NCBI GenBank assembly: GCA_025618425.1
Contig: CM046833.1
Span: 1,956,172 to 2,020,171 of the forward strand
Origin: Heliocidaris tuberculata
Lineage: Eukaryota; Echinodermata; Echinoidea; Camarodonta; Echinometridae
Direction of reading: 5' to 3'
Length of the DNA: 64,000 nucleotides
Shown here: positions 1-11,400 of the stretch, in pieces
Layout: each line of letters opens with the position of its first letter
Numbering within the stretch: position 1 is the stretch's first letter
Made by a program: the position numbers and the translations under genes
The notes under the pieces: model-generated
What the model was told of the DNA's origin: nothing
The model's database searches: none
The model's input: the letters and a program-made list of their open reading frames with translations, nothing else

Positions 1-1763
1 TCTCTCCTTCACTATCTGTCAATTTTTAAAACTTATTTTAAAAGGGAAGAGTCTGTCACGATATTTCGACACGCTAACTTTCCCGAGAGGGATGATAAAC
101 AGTATCGTTATTGCCACGGTCACCACGTATTAATTATCACACAGATGATGAATTGCCTGATAGTCCTTCACCATCGTGATGGGTATACCGTCTGGTTTAA
201 ACATTTTTTTAATGAAATATTCATTTAGTAATAACACCATAGCAAAGACTTTCACACAATCAGCCTAATTCAATTTCAATAGCCTTGTGTGTCACCTAGT
301 GGAATGTGCGAACATTAAAATGACGTATTACGTAATCTGAACATTTCTACAGATCTAACATTAGTGTATTGAAATTACCCTAATCGTCTTTGCGATCTTG
401 TTTCATGGTTTTAATGGTCTTAACATTTAGAACTTCACTCTGTCCCACACATTACCTATGTTCATTTTATTTATCACATTAATTATTATTACATTTTAAG
501 CCACACATAAATGACATGACGCATATTATGATAATTTATTTATTGAATAAATAAAAGATCATACCGGATATTGAAGGTGTGGCGGATTGAAGGGGCACAG
601 CTGGCCCTTGACCCGTTTTAAAACCAACGTGGCATACCATACACGAAGGAAAAATATGTCCCCTTTTACCCCCCCCCCCCCCTACAAGGCATCTAAAATA
701 TCTGAGATCTCTTCTTATTTTTTTGTGGGCAAGTCAGAATTTTCAGATTTGTTCCCCCATCTTACAAAACCCATATCCTCCTTTCCTGGGAACAGCACCA
801 AAATGTGTGAGAAATGCCGGAGAGAACAATAAGTTTTTGAGTCAGAACTCTTTTCATGGACCGGTTTTCCGATAATGGATTTAATAAAACAGAATTAAAC
901 AATGAATAGAAATAATTAATTACCTTGCATAAAAGTATTTGGAAATTTATTTATAGAACTACTTCACACTTGGCATGCTATGTCAGAGATTAATCTTCGC
1001 CATTACTTTCCCCTTCAGAGAACTTTCATGTTTCTTTCCTAATTGACATGATTGATATCCCACTTCTCTCTCTCTCTCCCTCTCCGTTAATTTACCTGGC
1101 TATAACCTACCTCTTCAGTTAGCACTATGGTACATGTATATAGTGATTATATGATCGACAGTTCCATTTGCTACTTGAAGTATTCACTAGAGCGCTTATC
1201 AAATATTCATGATTTGATTAATAACGTCAAACAAGCTAGCATCAAAAAGGTATGGAAAAAACAACACCAAACTAACAACCGACTAATCAATTGATTGTAA
1301 GAATCATCAAGGTAATATATATGTATTTATAACACTTCTGAATAAGAAATATAAACCCCATTGTTTATCAAAATGACATAGGGATAATTCGGTTTCCGTA
1401 GGCAACGGGTAGAAAAAAATTGCTTTACTGGTAGGTCTTTTGTAATCTTTATTCGAACAAGCGCCCCTACTAGAAATGTTTAGGTTATATAGCGCCTCAA
1501 CACCAAGAAATGCATAATTAACCTGTTTTTAAAAAAATTTATCAATAACATGTTTTAAAAAACCCTGAGATAGCTGCATGCCTCAAACAACAATCCCTAT
1601 CCTGCTACCATGCATGTAATATTGTCACCTTGTAGATTTTAAAAAAAAAATGATGATTTATTGTATGTTTTTAATAAATGCTCCTTAACCGCGGGTCGTT
1701 TGGAGTCTGTTTAGCTTAGTTATTTTTTTTTTTTCATTTATTCACTTATTATTTCTTTCTTTC
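1..1763. other. AT-rich flank, no gene seen
   Basis: No splice-bounded domain or long frame. The 81-codon frame at 587-832 runs through a poly-C tract and has no recognisable features. Confidence 0.6.
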
Positions 1764-1950
1764 CTTCTTTCTTCTTCTTCTTCTTCTTCTTCTTCTTCTT
1801 TTTCTTCTTCTTCTTCTCATTATTATCTATCTATTATTATCATTATTATCATTATTATTATTATTATTATTATTATTAATAATAATAATAATAATAATAT
1901 TCATATTGTTACTATTATTATTAATATTATTATTATTACTTATGTTTTGT
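1764..1950. repeat. Microsatellites (TTC)n and (ATT)n
   Basis: A pure TTC run at about 1768-1817 is followed by ATT/ATC and then AAT runs to about 1950; the ATT-to-AAT switch makes a perfect local palindrome. Confidence 0.95.
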
Positions 1951-2856
1951 GTATTATTTCTATTATTTGCTTATTCATCAACTATTCATTATATTTTTAA
2001 ATAGCGTAATGATTGGATCATTCATGAACAAACGCCCTTAAAGTTAAAAGGATAACAGAAGGGGCGGATTCACCACTTTATATCTTTGTCTGTCTTTTTC
2101 TTATTTCATTTGAGTGACACATAAGCCCACCCCCCCCCCCTCAAGGATCCGATATAAAAATAATATTTCATATAATTAAAAGAAAATCCACAAATCTTTC
2201 ATTTAAAAACAAAAAGACAAATTGTACCTGGATGCTTGGCGTACAATGTTTCAGGAACTTATATGGATGATACACAGAGAGAAAAAGGGAAAAAGAAAGG
2301 GGGGGGGGGGAGGCAAACGGTGACAACAAGATGATTATGATCCAATTCCACACTCTCTCCTCATAGGATCGGTTCCCCCCCTCCCCCCCCCCCCCCCCCA
2401 ATAATATCAAAACCCCCTCAATGGCTGGAGACATGCTACGCCATATGCAATTACATGTATCTTGGTGAAAACAAGTCGGGATCAGTTCCAAACGTTTTCT
2501 CGACAAGCAGATAGCCTTGGAAGTTGATAGCCTATATCATAACTGATAATTAACATATCACTTTTCATCTCTGTTTTTTTAAGGGTTATAGTGTAAGAGG
2601 TGGTCATGCTGAAGCTAGGGACAATGGCAAGGCCTTTTAGGGTAATTGGCTTGTCTCCCAATGCATTACACAATTGTGTATTTTGATAGAAAGTGAATTA
2701 AAAAGTGGTTCAATTGTGATTAGCAATGCATCATCCCCCACCTCCCCATTTCATTAGCTATCAATCTTTACTCGCCTGCCTATCTCTTACTCGCTCTCTC
2801 TCTCTCTCTCTCTTTCTCCTTCTCCCTCTGTCAGCCCCGCTCTCTATCTCTCTCAC

Positions 2857-3193
2857 CTGGGGGTTGTTTCATAAAGCTGTTCGTAAAGTTACGCATGACT
2901 TTACGAACGACTTAAATATGAGGTGCCAGATAGGATGCCCAAAGTTCTTCCTGATGTTTTAGCAAAATATGACTGTATTTCCCATAACCTCAATTAAATT
3001 ATGGCAAAAGAAGAAGAAGAATACTATGGATTAAAAATGTTTGTTATAATAAGAATGTTAATCTACATCTGCACAGTTCAACTTAAGTTGATGCAGTTAA
3101 ATATGATTGAGCATCCCATCTGGCTTGTCATAGTTGAGTCATTCGTAAAGTCATGCGTAACTTTACGAACAGCTTTATGAAACACCCCCTGGT
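2857..3193. mobile_element. Palindromic MITE with about 50-base terminal inverted repeats
   Basis: Left end GGGGGTTGTTTCATAAAG and right end CTTTATGAAACACCCCC are inverted copies, extending inward through GTTCGTAAAGTTACGCATGA. About 335 bases, no coding capacity, set in CT-rich sequence. Confidence 0.8.
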
Positions 3194-3239
3194 ACGTGAT
3201 GTGAATCCCATCTCTTTTAATATGTCTGGCTAAGCTGTC

Positions 3240-3760
3240 AGCTTCTCTCTCTCTCTCTCTCTACTTATTTTCTCCTCTCTCTTTCTCTTTCAGCCTGTCG
3301 GTCTCTATCTCTACTTATATCCAGTCCCTCTCTATTCTTTTAAAAATATTTTTGCCAGTCTCTCTCTCTTTCTCTCTCTGTCCCTACTTATATCTACCGG
3401 CCCCTTTTCTCTTTCTGCTTTATTGTCAGCCCCTTTCCTCCCTCTCTTTATCTAGATCTGTCCGTTATTATTATGCCCATTATCTAATTATACATTATCT
3501 ACCTCTCTCTCTCTCTCTCTCTCTGTAGCTCTCTTTATCTTTCTGCCAGTTAGCCCCCTTACTGTTTTTTTCTGTTTCCCTCTTTTATTTTATTTTAAAG
3601 CGTGTCACCCTCTCCCCTTTCTCACTTTATCCCCCCCCCCCCCCCATATTTTTGCCAGTCTCCCTCTCTCTATCCCTACTTATATCTACCGGCCCCTTTC
3701 TCTTTCTGCTTGTCCGCCTCTTTCCTTCCTCTCTTTATCTAGATCTGCCTGTTAGCCCCC
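3240..3760. repeat. CT-rich low-complexity block
   Basis: Long stretches of (CT)n interspersed with repeated phrases such as TATATCTACCGGCCCCTTT, which occur twice (near 3390 and 3680). No coding signal. Confidence 0.85.
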
Positions 3761-3791
3761 TGTCTCTAATCATACATGCATCGGGGTAACC

Positions 3792-4002
3792 TCGCTAGTC
3801 ATAAGGACCGCTTTTCATAAGGACAACTTATTCATAAGGACCGCTATCCATAACGCATGACTAAATGAATAGCGGTTTTGTATGAATAGCAGTCCTTCTA
3901 TAATTATAGCGAGCAAACCATAGGGACCACTATTCGTAACTATTCATAAGGACCGCTATTCATAACGCTTGTTATTTGAATAGCGGTCCTTGTGAATAGT
4001 GA
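3792..4002. repeat. Array of palindromic TTCATAAGGACCGCTA words
   Basis: ATAAGGACCGCTATTCATAA and its reverse complement alternate several times in about 210 bases, so one strand could form several hairpins. Confidence 0.8.
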
Positions 4003-4150
4003 ATGAAGCCAATACTTCCCTCTCTTTATCTTTCTGCCTGTTAGCCCCCCCCCCCCCCCCCTTACCCTGTTTTCTGTCCCCCTCTCTCTCTTTCTATCTT
4101 AAAGCGTGTCATTCTCTCCCCTTTCTCTTTAGTTGTCTTTGTTTCTGCCT

Positions 4151-4287
4151 AGGGAGCGTTTCATTAAGCGTTTTGTCAGTGATTTTTACCGACAGATTTG
4201 CTCTCAGCCAATCAGATGCAAGAATTTCAGTAGCTTATAACAGTTGTCGGTAAAAATCACTGACAAAACACTTGATGAAAGTTTCTC
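4151..4287. mobile_element. Short MITE, family TTTTGTCAGTGATTTTTACC, copy 1
   Basis: Inverted ends of about 40 bases (GTTTTGTCAGTGATTTTTAC and its complement) enclose a core of about 50 bases. A second copy in the opposite orientation is at 14255-14392. Confidence 0.82.
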
Positions 4288-6552
4288 CATCTCTACTTAT
4301 ATTTGTCTCTGTGTTTTAATTTCCGTCTGTCCTTCTCTTTCTGTCTATATCTGCCTCCTCCTCTCTCTTTACTTTCTGTAAACCTTACCCTCTCTCCTGG
4401 TTCACCCCCCCCCCTCCCCGCCCCTCTCTCTATTTCTCCCTCTATCTTTCCCATTTCTTCCAACAAATATAATACAAAAAATAAAAGCACACTTGTTTAC
4501 TTTTCCTTGTAATAAAGATATTTCCCAATAATTAAACATAATCTAATAAGGCACACAAATTAGATTATATAAAAGCATTTCATTGTTTATTTCAGATACA
4601 TGAGCATGTATATGAAACGATTCTAAATACATATTCTACTCTAGTAAAACCTGATCAACAATTTCAATTTTATCCAAACACCAAGATTTTATCTCTTTAT
4701 TTTTCTTACAATTATTTCATTAAAAAAAAACAAAAAAACATCATTTAATGTAAAATGGCATCCAATGCTCGTTACCAACTAAATTATCTTATATAAAAAG
4801 TAATGATTTTAAAAGGGAAATACATAATTCATAGTTTTTGTTGTTGTTGTAATCTTACTGATGACTGTATGAGGAAAAATAATCAGTTCTTTTTTGTGGG
4901 GGGGGGGGGGGGGTCATCAGCTGAGAGCAAGAAGGATGTTAACACTGTATTAAAGGTATTAAGGTCTTTACTGGCTCTGTTAGCATACAATACAAAACAA
5001 TTAACCAGCACCAAAGTTATAAATGCACTTGAAAAAGGTCTTTGGTGGGGGGGGGGGGGGGGGGGGGGGGGGTTATATATAGTTCTTTAGTTGCCTTAAA
5101 CTGGTAGGATCTTAATAATTAATGAACAGCTGCACCATTTTACAGTCATTCATTAAAATTTTATGCAAATAAGATAATTAGAGTTTAGTTGCATTTTATT
5201 TTGAATTCTAACCAATTGACTTGGAAAATATACTCATTCTTTTATTGGGACTATTACTTTTGACTTGCAAATGTATACAATTTCCTGTAAGTAAATTCTA
5301 AGCTTCTACAAGGGCGAACAGTACATAATGGCATTATGGACCAAAAATAGGATGCACATTTGTTTTCCTAATCCTGTCAAAAGATGGCGCTATTTAGGAG
5401 GTTGAGTTTAAGGCAACTTTGAGGTGTTGTTTGAAAACCGAGGTATGTGTATATGTATAAAAAGATATAACAAAATAATTTCAACCATATGATACCCATA
5501 CACATGAATGAATGCTAAATATACTTGAAATACCTGTACATTAATGGTAACAAAAATATACCATCTCCCTTTACAAATTTAAAACAAATCTTATGTTACA
5601 AAACAGAACAACAGATTTATAACAACTACTATTACTTGAGTCAATATTGCAATAAAATATAATTATTACAATAAAATGTATTCAATTTATTTAAATGCAA
5701 AATTCATCTATTTGCAATACAATGTATTTATTGCAATAAAATAATATTAAAATGTAGTTCCAAGGTCTGTGATAAATTGTAATCCTTGGTAAAGCATCAA
5801 ATACAAAGAAAAAAGGATGACCATATAATGAAACACATAATGCAATGCCTTGATAGCATAATCTTTCTTATATTGTTACTATTATATCAATAATTGTATT
5901 TATAATTCAATTGAGGTACACATGTTTTCATTTTTCGTTTCTGAGTAATTATGAGCTGAGTAAAGGGATATATGTTACACCTCTGCACATTCAAATAACT
6001 TTCCACATAAACATTAAAATTCACCAGTTCGGAGAAAAAAGAAAAGAAAAGAATATGTTCAGAGCTAGAGCATACTGCAGTGAAATGAAGCTGGATTAAT
6101 TCCATCCAAAGTAACTTGTACATATGGTGCTTAATAAATTCAGGTAGCATTATTTTCTTTATCTCTACAAATAATTGTTCTGTAATATGTACAGCAATGT
6201 ATATATTTTTCTTCTGTATTGTAGTATGTGATTCAAAAATCACCTGTCATATAATCATAAAACAAAAAGAGAGAAAAAAAATAAGAAAACAATGACAGTA
6301 CATGTACATGAATAAGTGAATCTGCTTGGTCTTTATAACACTTCTTATCTAAGACTTCTATTCTACATATTAATAAAAGAAAAAAAAAAACCCCCCCCCC
6401 CATAAGACATGATAAAACAACAACAGCAAAACAAACAAAACAACACTACAATAATAACAGTAGCAATGATAAAGAGCATCCATTGTAGAACATTAAATAA
6501 ACATTTATCTTTCTGAATTCAAACTTCTATAAACCAATCATAACATAGTCCT
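4288..6552. other. AT-rich stretch without gene
   Basis: Holds two poly-G tracts (about 4895-4912 and 5047-5072) and many A/T homopolymers. The open frames here are short and in low-complexity DNA. Confidence 0.6.
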
Positions 6553-7036
6553 TTAACTCTTACTGTGCCAAGGGGTATAGCTCTCTTCAAAATTTTACCA
6601 AAATGTAATCAATGCTTACTGTTCAAATGTCTGCACTTATTAATCATCTATTATTTCACAAAATATAGGAAATAGGAAATCTATTAACATTTCTTATGAT
6701 ACCAAACATAATTACTTTACCCAACTGTATGCATAAGAATGATTGAAAATTACATGAGTTTCTTTTTTTTTTGTCCATTATATTTTGGTTTCTCATTTGT
6801 TTACTATTGATTAAAGTTGAAATAAGGTAATATCTTTATAAAAATCTGCAATTTTCTCTGAAAATTTCTATGGTAGCATATAATTATAATCATATATTTA
6901 GAATGCTTGATTTATGCACAAAATTTTGATTCACATTGACCACCATATACCTTTCCTGTGGTCGAGCAATTGGGGAACGAAAATAACAAGTCTATCTGTC
7001 ACATAGTACATGTGACATCGGCACTGAAAGAGTTAA
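6553..7036. mobile_element. TTAA-bounded MITE, family F2 (CTCTTTCAGTGCC ends), complete copy
   Basis: TTAA plus CTCTTACTGTGCC at the left, and GGCACTGAAAGAG plus TTAA at the right. The 484-base element has a long inverted match at 60816 to about 61275, proving it is a dispersed repeat. Confidence 0.8.
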
Positions 7037-7887
7037 GCACACTGATACGATCTGCTTTTAACCCATTGCTTCCCGGGACCAGATAGTTCCTGTATTGAGT
7101 CTAGTGGAATAAGACAATGCCATAGTCAACAGATTAAATTGCTATCATCAGTGTGCTCCAGGCCTTTGTTTCCTTACCTTTTAATATTTCCTGAAATGAT
7201 TCAATAAAATTCTTCCCTCACCCCTGTCCTACCTGCAATTAAGATTTCTTCTCTTTAAAGGTTGTGTTCAGTAGTGGGAAAGAGGGCGCTTTGGAGATTT
7301 AACTACGGTATTTTGGCAGCTGGAATGAAAATTACTACATGTACTGATTTAAAATGATTAATTTCAAACATACTGTAGGTGACGTTTGTTTCAGAAAAAT
7401 TGGTTCAGAAATGGCTAAAATATTAAAGAAATAAACATTGACTTTCGTATGTGGGTGTCATACTTTATTCACAAGTGTAAAACCAATGAGATTTCCGTTT
7501 ACGCGCCATGTGTACAAAACGCTGTGCACTGCTGTGCGGGGAACAGTCGGCATGAGTGGCCCTAGCGTAGCACAGAAGGTAACGGTTGATATGTGATCAT
7601 TTCAGTTATTTTATGGAAAGTCACCGGAAATCATTAGAGGAATACCAGATGATCTCACGCATGTATCTTTTTTATGCAAGCCAGACAATATGAGACTATT
7701 TTTAATCAGTTTGTTTTTGCTACCACTACTGCACAATACCTTAAAAAAAAGTTTTTAAAAGAAAGTTTGTGCCTCAACTATTTTTGTGTATTATGAACGA
7801 ATCATTCCTAACAATCCGCTTGCCTCCCATGCATGCTCACTTCCCTTTCACTTATGAACACAACAATATACATTTATTAATTACTTA

Positions 7888-8322
7888 TTTATTTCTTTTT
7901 TAAAGAGAATGATATAAACGAAATGATATCCACAACCAATAAACAATGAACAAGTACTTAAAGATACAGCCCGGCATTACAGGGAATGACTAAAGTGACC
8001 ATCGTACCATCCACTCAAAGAGTAGGATGAAGACCAAGGTTAGGAAAGTTTACTCTCTATAATGATAATACATGTACATGACTGTTTCTATTTTTCATGG
8101 ATGTTTTTGCCCAAAAGACCCCTATCTTTATGAAATTGGAACAGTCATGTGTGCACATTTTGATGATGAGTGAGTACCATAGAAACCAAGGTTGTATCAT
8201 ATACATACACACACACACACACACACACACCCACACACACGCACACATGCTCTAGCAGGAAAAAAAATAGATATGATGAAACAAGTGTGGTGTCGGTGAT
8301 GATGATGGAGTACTCAATTCAC
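7888..8322 (-). other. Probable 3' UTR with candidate poly(A) signals
   Basis: On the minus strand the first AATAAA after the stop is at 7888-7893, with another at 7873-7878. This suggests a 3' UTR of about 435 bases that would contain a (GT)n tract (8204-8246). Transcript data would be needed to place the end. Confidence 0.45.
8204..8246. repeat. (AC)n microsatellite
   Basis: About 20 AC dinucleotides with one CC break; lies in the predicted 3' UTR of the minus-strand gene. Confidence 0.95.
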
Positions 8323-8426
8323 TTAAGGGCAGAAGTATTCTGTGCCTGTAGAGCATCCAAGTCCTAGCACGCACTGTTGATCAAGTGGTTCGCAAATCAC
8401 ACAGACTGAAGAATCACCGGTACAGT
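8323..8426 (-). CDS. Exon 33: terminal exon, Cys-rich tail and stop
   Basis: Acceptor TTCCAG at its right edge, then about 34 residues with six cysteines (start DCTGDSSVCVIC, end GTEYFCP) and TAA at 8323-8325. The spacing resembles an LDLa module that lost its acidic loop. There is no hydrophobic anchor, so this isoform would be released. The phase matches exon 32. Another 3' end produced by alternative splicing cannot be excluded. Confidence 0.72.
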
Positions 8427-11400
8427 CTGGAAAACAAAACAAAACAAAAGTACATTTGCATTTCTCCTTGAAAACAAAAAAATGTTTCTCCATGGATTGA
8501 AACCACACAGACTGATAAATTGAACTTGAAATTTATTTATCCAATAACAATAAAAAACACATAACAAAAGATATACAAATTTAGATACAACAGCTTTAAG
8601 GATAAAAGGAACCAGAAAATAGCATGAATGCTAATCGAGTCTGGCACCTTTAAACATTAGAAAACATTGTTTGGTAATAGAATAAACCAATAAAAATGGA
8701 ATGGTAAATATGAAAAGGATTACAAACAAAACTATAATACAAATATAAATTGGTGAAAGGTCAATAAACATAGGCACATTCTGCAAAAAATCTTCCAACT
8801 TAGGTATTTACATGTACACGTGATCTATTTTTTTATTCTCAGGACAAAAAAGAAAACAAGGTAATAGCCAGATTGTATCTTGCCCACCTGTGACCAAATT
8901 ACATGAATGTCTCTTGGTTTGGCTGCACTTTGAACAATGTACACAAAGTTACTACATGTAGTCATAAGAGAGTCTTGTGGGTAAAACTTACATTTTAAGC
9001 TAAAATGATATATGACTTTAAATGAACTTGCAGGTAAAGAAAGGACGCCATTAGGATCCCTTAGTCTCGCCTCCACTTTCGGTGGGCGAGACACAAATAT
9101 GTTTCTTTACAGAATGAAACCACATGGTGATGCTGCTGAAGAAGACATCTAGATCCAACCCCTGACTTTAGGATTAACATTTACATACTACAGGTACATG
9201 TAAGCAGTGCCATTAAAAACAGGGTTACTAGCATTTCTTGAAAACAGTTTCCCTATTTTTCAATGATTTATCCCTGATGGAGAACCAATATATCCGCATA
9301 TTTCCAGTTTGGAAACGCCTTTAATGAACAGAAGTTACGGACCCTAAACTACCGGGTGCAAATGAAATTCCCTGATTTTTTTTGTTGATTTTGAGCGATT
9401 TTATCTCGAATTCTCTAACTTTCAACTCAATAAAAAAAACCCCAGGAAACTCAATGCCTAGGTTTTCCCTTCTTTCAAGGACAGCTGGGAACCCTGAAAA
9501 AAGAAGAAAAGAAAAGAAAAAGTATTTACAAACACATGAAAGTAAGACAGTCTTACCTGGCGCTTGCATTGCTGTGACTGAGAAACTCAGACTGACTGAA
9601 GCTGATTCATCTGGGACGCTGACGGACACAAAGGCTTCATGGCTCAGTACATAGAAGTCATGCTTGCTTCCAGGCGTGATACTCCCCCAGCTATAATAGG
9701 TAGCAGTCCGTCCTCCAATGAAGTCTGTACCTGAAATACGAATAATAATAATAATAGAAATAACAATAATAAAATTGATAGTAAAAATAATAATAATAAT
9801 ACTAACAATAATGATAATAATCATAATAACAATAAAGATAATAATAATTACTCTTTTTCCAACGTTTGGGGGAATCCTTTTATCTCGGCCTATTCTTATC
9901 ATTTGCCTTTATGCACTGTTTCTTTCCCCGTAAAGTCGAATTTCTATTGTGACGGAATAAACCGCATTGTTAGGATTCCCCCTAACACAGGAAATAATGT
10001 TGTAACAGTAATATAATAATAATGATAATAACTAGAAATTTAATTCGTCACTGAAGACGAATTAGGTGGTCTGTCTGTCCCTGTGGCAAATTGCTTTGTC
10101 AGACGTGATAATATTTCTGCAAGATAATAATCATGATAATGTTGACGACAATGATGATAAGATGGCCATATAAGTGATGACAATGACGATAATGATATAT
10201 TGATAATGATGATCATAATGGCCACAATAATGACAATAACAACGATAATCGAAGTCGCATAGCGCCCCTTCAGGTTCAATTTTATGGGCGATTTTTTGAA
10301 AAGAGCTTGAAATGGCATAAAACGTCTGCAAAATGAATTTGGGAGGATTTGAATCATTTCTAAATTTTGCGCGCGCACGTACACATACGCGCGCGTTTAA
10401 CGAATTGACCTTGACTGAAATGACAGTGACCTTAACCATCCCAAATATGAAAGAGAAATGACATTTCGTTATGAAGATATAACCATAAGTTGATTTTCAC
10501 AAAATGGTGCCTGGATGACGTCACAATAACCTGATGACCTTGAAAAAGATGTTGGAACTTGACCTCATTAGGACTGATGACTGACGAAAATATGAAGAAA
10601 ATTGACTTAGCCGATTTTGAGAAATCGTGATAACGAACTGGAGGATTTGATATTGCAGGACATGTGGGAGATTATCCCCTTAGCTTTAATACACGATAGG
10701 GAATCAGATTGTACACAAACTACTGCACACTACTTTCCAATAGACATAACACGCAAAATTAGGCAGTTTAGGACATTGTCTGTGATGGTATATGTTATAA
10801 TAGTCGAAAAAGATAGTAAAATGAAAGGCAAAAAAAAAAAAAAAAAAAAAATGGACCCACCGGGAATCGAACCTGGGTCGGCGGGATGGGAGGCAAGTAC
10901 TTTACCAATGGACCAAAAGTTTTGCAATAGACTTAACACGTAGACGAAAAACGGGATTCTCAAATGACATTTTGTAGTTAAAAATGGGCATGATCCCGAC
11001 ATCTGATCAAAAATGTGAGGGCACACTTGTGAAATCTTATAGTCTCAGCTATAACATATTAACCCTTTCAGGACAGGAATTATTTAAGGGCTAAATTGAT
11101 TACATTTTATTCTTCAAATTGGCAACATTAATATTTTTCTTTTAGTGCTACATGGTTCTAATAGGGTGTAATGTCTTTGAGAACGATATACATGGTTAGA
11201 AATTTTGTCGAAAAGTTGAAAAAATTGCCAATTTTGATGAAAAACAATGATTTTGAAACTCTCAATTTGTTGCCAATTTAAGGATTTCAAAGCTTATTCT
11301 CCTTTTTAAAATTCCTGGAATAAAACGCAATATGGTCATGCAACAAAAATGGACATAGTGTGTACAGAAATTTTTACTCTTTCTACTCATGCATCTGGTA

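Noticed and set aside
587..832. 81-codon plus-strand frame
   Set aside because: Crosses a poly-C tract, has no recognisable domain and no supporting splice or promoter signals.
4895..5072. Poly-G tracts as G-quadruplex regulatory sites
   Set aside because: Homopolymer runs of this kind occur all over the window, mostly at repeat edges; nothing links them to a promoter.
5887..6243. 118-codon minus-strand frame
   Set aside because: Very AT-rich composition, no domain, no conserved partner elsewhere in the window; a chance frame in the 3' flank is likelier.
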